From: Priapulus caudatus
Lineage: Eukaryota > Priapulida > Priapulimorpha > Priapulimorphida > Priapulidae
DNA length: 28,413 nucleotides
Direction of reading: 5' to 3'
Assembly (NCBI RefSeq): GCF_000485595.1
Contig: NW_014577062.1
Coordinates: 75,171 to 103,583 of the forward strand
Part shown: piece by piece, positions 13,301 to 25,300 of the stretch
How the letters are laid out: every line of letters starts with the position of its first letter
Position numbering within the stretch: position 1 is the stretch's first letter
Notes under the pieces: model-generated
The model's input: the letters and a program-made list of their open reading frames with translations, nothing else
Told to the model about the DNA's origin: nothing
Database searches by the model: none
Program-made: the position numbers and the translations under genes

Positions 13301-16300
13301 GCCGTACTACGACGTATACCAGCGTGCTTCAGCGTGCTCTTAACTTATACACAACTTACCCATAACTTATTCGACGTACGCCAGCGTTTTAGAGAAATTT
13401 TGATACGTCGGCATACGCTGGCTAAATCGTCAAGGTGTGACAGGGCCATTAGATGTAACACATAGATATGTAGGTTAAGCCTGTATTGCAGTTTGTTTCA
13501 AGTAAGGTTATCAGTATAAAGTCGTATAAGTATGCTCTAGCACACTTGTGCACTGTCCCGCAATTTGCTGGAGTCCATGCCATACATTACTGTAATGTGT
13601 AAAAACTCATCGTAATTGACAATGATTACATATATTGTATTGCAACTAGTGTTAAGCGTGACTGTTTATAGTAAATACATATATCAGGGAAAGGTTTACA
13701 ATGGGTAGATGTTAATGAACAACCGATTTATTACAAAAAAATACTATAGGGAGGTGAGCATGGGCTGCAGCACCATACAAGTGATAAATTATCATTACAA
13801 CATCAGCTAATGTTTTAGTACTATAATTCTATGTTTCTAATTATTAGCAATTTAAGATATTTTACTAAACTTTCTCCCAGAGCATAGGTTTATAAATTTC
13901 AAACAATGAATTAATACAGGTTTACAATATATGAAATGAGTATATACCTCACAGCTTAGCAAATGTGGATATATTGTTAAAAGGGAAAAATATAATATTT
14001 AAAAAAATGTATATAAATTATACTAATATATATATATCATTTAAATATGTTTATAAGAAGGAATCCAACGATGAACTAGCAGTAGAGCAGCATTTATGTT
14101 AGCAGCAAAATGCACGGGAATTTCCCAACAGAAACAAAGAGTTACACTAAACACACTTCGATCACAAGGCAACCCTAAATACATCAACACTAAATATTTA
14201 ATACTGTTCACCATGCAGCAATACTATTCACAGCTGCTACTTATAGAAACAATAAAAGTATAGAGCATTAGGAGTCTGACTACAAAATCTGCAAAGGTTC
14301 TCTGAAGCCTTCTCATGCGTAGAATCTTTGTCGAAAAGGCATCCACCACTTCATACCCATCACAGAATAGTTATACCGAGTTATATGGTTATTAAACAGT
14401 GCGACGTATGAGTGAGTTATGTTGGTGAAGTAGTTAGAAGATCATGTCACTGCAGAAACATGCGTGGTTAGGTGATACCATTACATCTGACTCAACCTAC
14501 ACTGCTGCTGGCAACGGGCTACGGTAACCACAGCAACAATTACAACATACCATCAGCAGCACGGATTTACCAGGAAACAACATAGCGCATGGAAAGAGAA
14601 AAGCAGAGAGCAATGTCACACGCGTCTACATTGTGGATGTTCATTTCCTAATTTCTCTCATGTACAAGGATAAATGAGCTAATTATACTGTCTGTTATAT
14701 GCCTATTAACACCCACAGTACTCTCATTCATAACTAGAGAGAGGGAGAGAGAGAGACAAGGAAAGATGGAGGGAGAGGGGGGGGGAGAGATAAGGAAAGA
14801 TGGAGGGAGAGAAAGGGGGATGGACGGATAGGAATGGGGAAAGGGAAAGGGAGAGTAGGATAGAGATTTTCGGATATATATTGACTGAAGACAAATTCAC
14901 ATTTGATGTATACAGTTCCTGTTACCGAACACCACAGTATACATAGGACACACTATTCTGCTCATACACTTACCTCATGTTCTGCCTTCAATGCCCATAT
15001 ATCTGTTTCTGCATTCTGCGTCACCAAGGAAAACTTCCCCTCCATCTCATTGTGCGTCTGAGAAAAACGGGGCCATGTCAGCAAGGGGAACGAGAGTGTC
15101 ATGATTTACGGAGCAGGTATCATAAAGTGATATGTAATATATATATACATATCTGTGACATGATAAATCTGTAAAGCAACATTGACAATATTATTAAGGG
15201 TTGAGGTGAGATCTTATGTATAATGCTAAATGGCTTATCTCGTAAGCACCGATGCACACTAGGATGCAAAAAGAGTCAACATATATCTGTTTTACATAAA
15301 ATAATACCTCTTCTAAACTCCTCGTCTTCTCACGTAGAATGTCTAGTTCACTGTCTAGCTGTTTTACTTTATGCTCAGCTTCCTTCTTCCTCACCTCCTC
15401 TTCACAGAGCAACTGGCTGAGGGAAGCAAGCTTTTGCTCCTTCTCTGCACAAATGCAAAAAAAGCATCATGAGCAGTTAGGATATATCAACGTTAGTATT
15501 ATCTGTATGCAGCCGACACAACAAATTATGTACAATGTATAGGATGAGGAGAGTATGCAGAAAACTTTCGACACACGTCATATTCAAATGAACCCTTCAA
15601 GGTAATTAGCTTCTTTGTCTCTGCCATTCCATATTGGAATTCTCTCCCTTCCTCTTTAGTTAGTTGCAAACGAGGCTTTTCTACTGCGATCCACAGTATT
15701 GATCTGTCTATTTGATCAAAATTGTCTCTTTCCGTCTTCGATATAGTCCCTTTGATGAGACTAGTAGACTTTGATGACTAATATTTACGAGGTTACGAGG
15801 TTACAACTCAGGCACCAGTGATCTGTTCGGCATGTGTGATTGACACGACAAAATCACACCCACCTGACATCATGGCTTTCAGATGGGTTGCCTCCTCACG
15901 CTGCTTGACTGCATCAGCACAGTATGCGGCTAGTTGCCCTGTCAACGCTACAGCCTTTTCCTGCTCAGCAGAAAGTTGGCTCTGCAGAGCTGTGACCTTG
16001 GACTCTGCGACTGCCAGCTCACCACCCATCATAATCTGAATGGTAGGCGTTAAAAGAGAAAGCGCCGTGGAGAGTAGCACTTCAGCTGAGGTGTATAACT
16101 CAAGTGCTAAAAATATTCTAACTCTCTATGACCACCTATAACTGACTGGGCCATCTGAGCATGGCCACCCAGTTGGATATTGTTGCTAGGTTAGTCAAGC
16201 TCACTTAGTTTGTAGACATTTTTAATGTTTGCACGCCAAAATGTACATCAAGTAGCACTTTGTGGCCAAGCACTGATTTTAGAATTGCCTATGACGACCG

Positions 16301-19300
16301 ATTGGCTAGATCTGTTAATCATGCAAGGCAAATAGGTAAATTATGTGAGTAATCATACAGATTTACACTGCAACCGAAACCGTGAAAACATGTCTCATGA
16401 GCGAAATGAACACTCAAGATTAGTTTGATTCGACAATGAAAAATTATGCATCAAGCTCCTGTTTGTGCACTCACCTTTTCCTGCTGTAGTGTGATAAGTT
16501 GGACCTGTGACTGCTCAGAGCTGCTCTTAAATATATCATGTCTCTGTTCCATCCACGTGTTACTGTTTTCCATGAACCTGTAAAGTTTAATGCAACTACC
16601 AGGGATGAGCGTGTGTGTGTAGCACATCATGGTGACATGCCAGCAAGCATGCAGTTGTGTGACAGTATGTGACAGAAATCACTGTGCAATCAATCAGTCA
16701 GTTGTGTGACTGTATGCATAGCACATCACTGTGACATGCTCAGTTGTCTACTTGCAGGTGTGAATAATAGCATGGAGACATGACTAGTAGAGCCTGTCCA
16801 CCCCTTGAAAAATGACCATTCTTTTTGTAGCAAACCACCAATGCTCCCTAGATCATTCCCATCTCCTGATATTTATTGTTAGTCAAGCCAGTTTCTAAAC
16901 ACTAGGTAACAGTAATATGACTGACCGTTGGTTTTTATCCAATAGTTCCGCTATCTTTTCATTCTGTTTCTCCAGCTTAGCATTCTTCTCTACAATCTCT
17001 GCTTTATGCTTTTCGTTCTCCTGGAGGCAACAACGGTACACACTGAGCTTCTTCAAACAACTGCTATTGTAATAAGGTAGGCTATTATATTCCTTTACCT
17101 ACTATACAACCTTCCTTACCCAGTAAGCATAGTATAGATAACTAGATTTTGTTATCTGGTAATTTGTCACCATAGTACACTTAATATATCTGGCATCCTC
17201 TCATCTGTGAATAAATCTTATAATAGTTTATATAGTATTCGACTACTGTAAATATCACACCCTGTTACAGTTATGGTGATACATCGTTGGACAGAGATGA
17301 AATGCTGCGAGTCAGATATATTCATTGACTTAGATGTAGCCGCAAACATGCCCACCAAAGATCTGAGATATTATTTTAACATTACTAATACCTGTACAAT
17401 CTTCTGTACGCTATTCATGAGTATTGCCGTGTCCATGCTTGGCATGGCTGACCCAAATGCAGGCAGAGCAACCTGACCACCTTGTGGGCTAGAAGTGGGA
17501 AGCTTTTCTATCTGTCATCAATAACAAAGCAGTCATCATTCTTCTAGTACAATGTCATCACTGCTGCTATTAATCTTATAGTTTTATTGTAATTACGTAA
17601 TAAACAGTACAATGCGATAAGCATTTAAACGGGCAGTATAGTGTCACTATATGCACCTGCAGACCCAGAGATAGTACGATGCTAGTATTGAGGTCACCTT
17701 TGCAGTGATCTGGTCCACTCTGTCCTGTAGCTTGCTGAGGGAAAGTCTGACTTCTGTGCTCTGTTGCCTGCTCTCCATCATAAACGTCTGCAAGCAGGAA
17801 ATTGCCAGCATCAGGCCATCAGCACAGTGGTACCATGCGACCGAAGCAGCAAACTACACCCCAGACATACCCACGCTGAAACAGCTTTGAACACTAGTCA
17901 GCAATTCATACAATGTGTGATATATTCTACTATGATCATCAGCCATATACTTATTCTCATGGAGTGAATAAAACTACTCTAGTACATTAGATGGCAATAA
18001 CAACTTGTACCATGCTGCATTGGGCCAGCACATACTGTAACCTGTAGCTGTAATACCACTCCTACCTGGAGACTAGTGTCTGAGCTTGCTGCTGGAGAAG
18101 ATGCAGGTGGAGGCTGAGCATAGTAAGGGAAGCCTTGTAGGGTTGCCATAGGCATAGCAGCCGGCTGGTACACAGACATGCTCTGATGGGGCGGTAGGCT
18201 GGCAGGGGCTGGTGACAGAAGACACAGTCGTAGATCACATTAGTCACAACCATACATGACAGATTTTACTTCAACCCAAATTATTACATATTGATTGCAT
18301 ATATATACACACACATAATATTATTTATATATTATAATAATATTATATATTATATAAGTAATGAAAGTATCAATGACACTATAGCTCACCTTGGGTGTGA
18401 TAGAAGAGGGAGATGATAGTTAAAATTTGGTAAGTGTTTCATTTATGACGGACCGAAATGTGATCAAATGTTTTTATTCCCTGTTTTATACTAATAGACA
18501 TTTCACTGTTTTGTTTCAGGGTTAGTTTTGATGCAAAAATAAATGTTTCAGATCTGAAAGTCTGAAATGTGGGCGAAAGATGGCGCTACGCCTAAATGAT
18601 CGCCATTTTGGTTTTTGATTATCGCGCAAATAAAAGCAATAAAGTATTCCAGTCAAATTACCGTACAGAGAATCTAAAACACAATATTACACGTAGGTAT
18701 GATTAGGTAGGTAGGTAGGTAGGTAAATTTAAAGGGATCGTTTACTCTAGGTTTCAAGGTTATTTTCAGTTAATTTAGGTTAAAATTACGCTACATAAAA
18801 AGTTTCATGGTTCAATCACCATTAGAAATATTATTCAAAAATGTTTAAAAAATAATGACTACAGTTTGATTACAACGACGGTGACGCCACTCAAAGCGCA
18901 CGATCTGATAAGTTGCGCAAAACCACTTTTCAGCCAAGGGCTACAGACCGAGGGTGTTTCTTATTTATTCATTTAAAAGCAAAAGGATTGTAATATCTTA
19001 TAAACGACATATAGTTTCAGTTATAATATGGATAAATTTGCCCTAAAATGAATATCGTTCGGTTAAATAGCATTTAGGTATAAATATAATCGCACTTTTG
19101 TGATTAGCCCTCGGTCTGTAACGTGCAAAATAAGTTGTCAAATACGCAACTTTTTCGGGGTGGCAGCACGGTCGCGGGTGCCATGGCGCCGTTCAAATTT
19201 CGTAGCGTTGATGTGTAATTAATTATAGCAATTAAATTAGGTATCTGGTAACAAATACGTGTGGGTATAGACGATTTGTTATACAGTAAGTACAGTTGAA

Positions 19301-22300
19301 TGCAGAAAAATCCTAGAGTCTACTATCCCTTTAACAAAAAGGAAATGAATCTAGATGGCCATTTTCAGTTTTGCCAAAATGTGGGCGTGGCTCGAAAGTA
19401 CGTCGACTGGCGTGCTTCAAAATAGGACGTTCAAATCTCTCCCATAGGAGTAACAACTGCATGAAATTTGAAACATGTGGGTCAAACGGTTCTTGAGTTA
19501 TCGTTGACCGTAGGCGCAGACACTGAAATGCTTAAAGGGACAGTAGCCTCTAGGATTTTACTGCATACAACTGTACTTACTGTATAACAAATCGTCTATA
19601 CCTACATGTATTTGTCACCAGATACTTAATTAATTATTTACACAGCGCTACGAAATTTGAACGGCGCCATGACACCCGCGACCGTGCTGCCACCCTGAAA
19701 AAGTTGCGTATTTGCATTTTTATTTTGCAGGTAAATGACCGAGGGCTAATCACAAAAGTGCAATTATATTTATACCTAAATGCTATTTAACCGAACGATA
19801 TTCATTTTAGGGCAAATTTATCCATATATGTCGTTTATAAGATATTACAATCCTTTTGCTTTTAAATGAATAAATAAGAAATACTGTGGTCTGTAGCAGC
19901 CTAAAAATTAAATGTTTTTTTCGGAGCTGCTTTTTTTGTTTTGTTTGAAAAAAGAGTCTCGCTCTTTTTTTAGGGAGTATTTTAGGCTTGACAGAGCTAG
20001 CGTTTTCACATGCATGATTTTGTCTACTTTTCTAATTTGATGCACTGACTCTAATTGAGATCATTTAAGATTCGCTCAGCACAGTATAGATTCATGTGTG
20101 TATAGAATCGTCAACAAATTACATTCGATACATTGTTTTTATTCATTTCAACTCGATAGAAACCATCACATTCTATTCATTTCATTTACACCACGACATG
20201 CATTACCATGGCAGAGGGTCAGTAACGCGATGACAGACAGGAATCAAGAATTATTATCATGGTAATGATGGTATGGTTATTTTTCAAGTTGTGCTTTGCT
20301 TACTATTTCTTTTCATTTTTCACCGTTTATTTGGTACATTCGGATGCAGCAAGTTCAGAACTGCAGATTGAGAGTTTTAGTTACTCTTGGTATTTAAGAA
20401 ATCCAAGATTTGTACTGGGCAATCTCTATAGTGCGGGAGTTTGGGTAAGGGTTTGACTTGTGGTTTTCTCCTCCAGTCCACGGGTACCCATGATAGATCC
20501 CCATGCTGCGGAACATCTGCAAGGTACAAGTGCCTAGATCTTTTTAAGTTATACCGTTTCATTGTTTAGATATCTACTGAATAAAATGTTCAGTTCTACA
20601 AATCAGTGACGAATTCCCAGTTACGCTTTGGTTACGTGCGCATTGTCGCTCGATCCCGGTCTGGGGGTCCTGGTCGTGCCCTCACTCCCACGATAATTAA
20701 CTGAGATATAAAACTGTATTGTTATGCCGGCAAAACTTGGTGGGCTCGGGTCTCAGGGTCGGAACTATTTATACGGCTGTCGGTCGGAACACGGGGAGCG
20801 ATTTTTTCTCTATCTTCCAAATTTTCGCTTAGTGAATTGTTGTTTACCAGGCGCTTGATAGCGGACGGGAGCCGATCGTCGCCGCTACGTGTATTTTTCG
20901 CTGGGTCTGTAGCCTTGGTGGAAAGTGGTTTTTGCCGCATTGGCTGCGGATCGTGGGCCCGTTTGAGTGGACGTCGTTGCTATTCAAACTGTAGTCGTTA
21001 GTTTTACATTATAAAAAATATTTCTAGGGTGATTGGACATGAAACGTGTAGGTAGCGCATTATAGCTAAAATCAGCTGAAAAATAAGGACCGGTAGAGAT
21101 TAGGAGGTCGTTCCTTTAAGGAATTAGGCAAAGTCTACCTTAATTTGAGTAATTTATAAAAAATATCAAACCCTGGTGATATGTTGGTCGGGGCGCCTGT
21201 ATTCATTTCACATGAGATGAGCAAATTCGTTGAAGTGACTGGGCTTATGGCATTTCGATTTTGCAAAAGTGGGGGAGTGGGCTCGAAAGGTAGGCTAAAC
21301 TGGGTGCGCCAAAAATAGGAGCGTTCAAGGTCTCCGGCATAGGAGGACAACTGTATGCGATTTGAACATGTGGGTCTAACAGTTCTCAAGTTATCGTTGA
21401 CTGTAGCCACTGTTGACGACAGACAGCGGAGCGGCATGTTATGCGGGCACGCACTATGGCATAGCTCTTTGCGATGTCAAGGTGAGCTAAATAAAGGTGT
21501 CAATGACACTGTAGTACACACAAAAAGGACAACAATGAGTGGTTGAGAAGACCGATGTCAGTTTGAATTGGGAGAAGCATCGACGTACTTATAGAAACGA
21601 AGAGTTATATGGTGAATATTATATTACTGGCTTTATAATTATATGTGTTACATTTTTATGTGAAATATGTTGTGAGTGTGTGAAGTGTGAGATGTGGTGC
21701 GCCGATCAGTGATGGCGTGACTAAATGATTCGACATTTACGTTTTTATAATCTTCAGTTTAGGGCACTGCCTAAAGCTGGAGCTCGCCGATGCGGTCGTG
21801 GTAGATTGAGCAGGATACGCTTATTCCACGTAGCTGTATTACATGTGAGCAATGGTGTTTCCCTGGGCATAAGGGACAATTTTGTCAAAGGTTGACTTGG
21901 TTGCCATGGAAGTGGTTACCTTCGTAATGGTTTTTCTAGCGCCCCCCAGGGTAGCACACGGTTGCATCGGTATATCGCATTATAATTTATACTAAGTGGG
22001 CGACAGTGCGGACAGCGGCTAATTGGGTGTCTTGGGTGTGCTGCTGATAAATTATTTGGCCATAGAAGGTCTTTGACATAAGTTTCGGTATTTTGTTTGA
22101 CTTTCGTAGCCATTCGACAAATATTATCAGTGACTTTAACCATCCTAATTGCTATGCATTGCAGAACAGGGTGCATTGCAGTTGGCAGGCACATTGTGAT
22201 TAGAGGTGCCAGCCATGGGCTTGCCCCGAGGTTTTTGCCTACCCACGTGGATTTCACTGATTCAGCTCGGGTGCTTAGGACAGCTGCTTTAGAAATAGTG

Positions 22301-25300
22301 ATTTAAGGACGTAAACCTTGTTCAAACATTTGATTTGCATTAAACTGGTGGACCTGTAGCTCACATTCACACTAAGTATGGGCTTCTAATATAGCAAAGC
22401 AGTTCAGTCATTTGTTAAAGTACAATCAATGTTTAACTCCTCTTGAGGGTCCAAAAGGTTATACCGGAATTCTCTTCGCATGTCAGCGGAAGTAAGTTTC
22501 ATGTTGTTCAAGAGCATTTGAATATGGTAGTCGTCCCGCTGAACAAAAAGGTTGTTGTTCCAATCGCTAGTCAGACATGTCCTCAGAATGTCTGAAATTG
22601 CCTGTGCCCCGATTGACCTTTGACCTGTGGACTCCCAATTTCGCGCCGAGTGGGTGGCTGCTTTCCTCAGATGCTATACACGACTTCCGAGGCGTAGGTG
22701 AGCATTTAGTATTGCGTGCGCATCTGCTTTCTCCTGTACCTTAGGTTAGGAGGGATGTTTCCCCTTCTTTTACCCTCTTGACTTTGACTTTGACCCCTGC
22801 GTTCGCATGTCAATGTTACAGATTACCACCCGCCCCCCCCCACGGTCCGAATATCGTGAATGTACCGTCGAGGTTAAGATTTGTTGCCAACTGTCTGTAC
22901 GGAGCACACGGTAGCACCGGGTAGCGATTACGGATCACGCACGTTCATGCGTTCTACCAGATGATCTGACTATGTCAGATGAGCTAAATATCCAATTTGG
23001 GGTGACGGGTTAGATGGCGCTTACCGCTTTGATGTTTCTTAGCGTGGTTCGAATAATAGGTTATGTGCTGTTCGACAGTTTTGTAACTGTACTTAATATT
23101 AGACGTTTTATTGGCGAGGGGTGGAGAGGAAATACAATTTTGCATTAATTATATTGTCTGAAATCTTGTAAACGGAACGACGAGTGTGACCCAAGACTGT
23201 TATCTGCGTGTCTATAACAGTAATATGCCCTATATAATGCAAAATACTATATTTGCATAATTTTTTTTTAATATTCAAACCTGGGGCCCTTATTCTTCAT
23301 GTGACGTTCAAAATGTAGCTATCGGTTGAATGAACTGACTAGGGCATTCCCATTTTTTGCAAAATTGCCGTGGATGAAGATACGGGCAATGCCGTGCTCC
23401 AAATATGGACGTGCATATGGGAGTAGCGAGTAACAACTATACAATTTCAAATGTGGGTCAAACGGTTCTGAGTTATCGTTGACGTAGCAAAGGTTGACGG
23501 AAAGGATGGAGGCGGCAGGCGGACGTACGACGGACGACGACCCATGGAAATAGCTCATCTTGACGATGTCAAGGTGAGCTAAATACACAGACAACAATAG
23601 AGAAACAACACGAACCATGGGTGTTGAATCAAGGATAATAAAAAAACAATTTACGACCGGTCTCGTGTTTTCCCCACTTTTACGATACCGTTATTGCTCG
23701 CTAATCTGTGACTTTCTGGCAATACCGCGAGATATCGGCCAGGGATAAATAACTTAAAAATCCTATCGCGTTCACTACACAGAATCAGATGCCCTTTCGT
23801 TTAAATTAGGTGCACTTGTTTTGAAGGCGCCATTTGCAAATAAATTATCGCTATAATTAAATATGGCGTGATGTTATGATGTGTTTGATTCCAATTTTCT
23901 TAGCTATAACAGCATACACTCTTTTAAAATTGGAGTAATAAGTAACATATCCGCTATTAGGTGAGACTATATTTCACTATTTTTTCCAGATGTTCCAGAT
24001 TATAAGCAATGATTTTGAAATAATTCCTTTAAATGTGAGCTTTCAAGTCTGTACGTTTCTTTAGCAGGCTAAAACAATCGATACTGTAGCCTTATAAAGA
24101 AACTAGGTATGTATATATACTGCTCTAGGTAACAGCAGTAGTGAACATACCCTGGTGCCCGTACATGATTGTGCCTACAGCCTCTGCTGTTGGTGCTGAA
24201 GGCCGGGAGTACTGCGGCACTGGTCGTGACATGGTCGGCTGCATCACGGGCGGCGGCGTCGCACTGTGCTTCACCGGGTCCGCTGCTGAAGCCTTGCTGA
24301 TCGGTAAGTTGTGAGGCTTCGGGCTGATCGTGGGTCGATGAGCAGGACTGTTGTGTATTGGTGAGGCATCCGCAACCACAACATCCTACACACAGAACAC
24401 ACACCCTGGTTTGTAGTGAATACATGCTATTTCGAGGAAGGGTCTTGATCTATGTAAAAAGGGCCAAATGTAAATAAGCGTCTGGGATAGTCACGCTCAC
24501 TAAAGTGCAATGCCACACATGAATGCAATCATATGTAATTGCCCTGACATACACCTGTACACATGTGACCGGTTCATATTACCACATGTATACATATTTA
24601 AACGTGGCTAAAAATAGTTTACATATATTGGCATGAAAAAGCATGAAAACTCATTTCCACTGAAAATCTGAACTGATTTCAATGAAACAAGTTGAGTATT
24701 GAGAGATATATTGTCGACTGACGTACTGAATCGCTGTCCTCATCGTCACTCTCTGTTGCCGCGGCAACGGCACCCTGCATCGGCAGCATCGGCTGTCCCA
24801 TCTTTGCCATGCGCTGTATCAGTTGTGCCTTGTCAGTGCTGGCAGATGGCTAATTCGTATTCAAAACGGCAAACACACGGTAAGATCATATTGCTGTACG
24901 CGGCCATGGCTAATATAGGACCGCATGTACTGCAGAAGTGCTCCCTAGATCTGCTCACCAGGCCCGAGTTATCTTTGTACAACATTTGCACTTCCAGCAA
25001 GGTTACTATACACTCGTATAACACCAATAAACTATTGCCAGCCATAACATACATTTGCCCCAATTATACTTGTTAAGAAATGTTACTAAACTAATAAACA
25101 AGATTATTTTTTGGTATGCCTGGCCACAAAGACATAGATCAGATCAACAACAACCATTATTGCTCATTAATTAATGGTTAATTTACTGGTAATGGCTGAT
25201 TACTGGTTAATAATTGATTAATAGTTAGCACGATAAGGCAGTAATATGGGGTAGTCTGATATGATAGCTTGTATATATATATGCTATCTAAGCTATATAG

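Larger units (their letters stand above)
12390..14973. other. FKBP15 intron (2.6 kb) with a Harbinger-like MITE
   Basis: The MITE occupies 12522-13448. The rest (13452-14700) is AT-rich and without exon-like frames. A purine-rich GA/GGA run lies at about 14731-14855. Confidence 0.75.
18209..24150. other. Large FKBP15 intron (5.9 kb) rich in mobile DNA
   Basis: Holds a decayed repeat fragment (about 18362-18620), a (GTAG)n run (18706-18726), the TTAA-bounded MITE and its inverted partner (18729-19897), two orphan minus-strand open frames (20377-20940), and two copies of the hairpin-ended repeat family (about 21150-22990 and 23285-23581). Bases 19898-20370 and 23582-24150 show only AT-rich unique-looking sequence, with a small A6GAG/CTCT6 hairpin near 19948-19970. 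Confidence 0.75.

Noticed and set aside
13217-13465. 82-codon frame in the Harbinger-like element
   Set aside because: It covers the inverted terminus and internal words; no DDE or helix-turn-helix features are visible.
21916-22306. 113-codon minus and 69-codon plus frames in copy B
   Set aside because: The corresponding frames in copy D are different and interrupted, so coding conservation is absent.
24069-24425. 118-codon minus-strand frame
   Set aside because: It overlaps the FKBP15 linker exon in a different frame and ignores the splice sites that keep the gene in phase.
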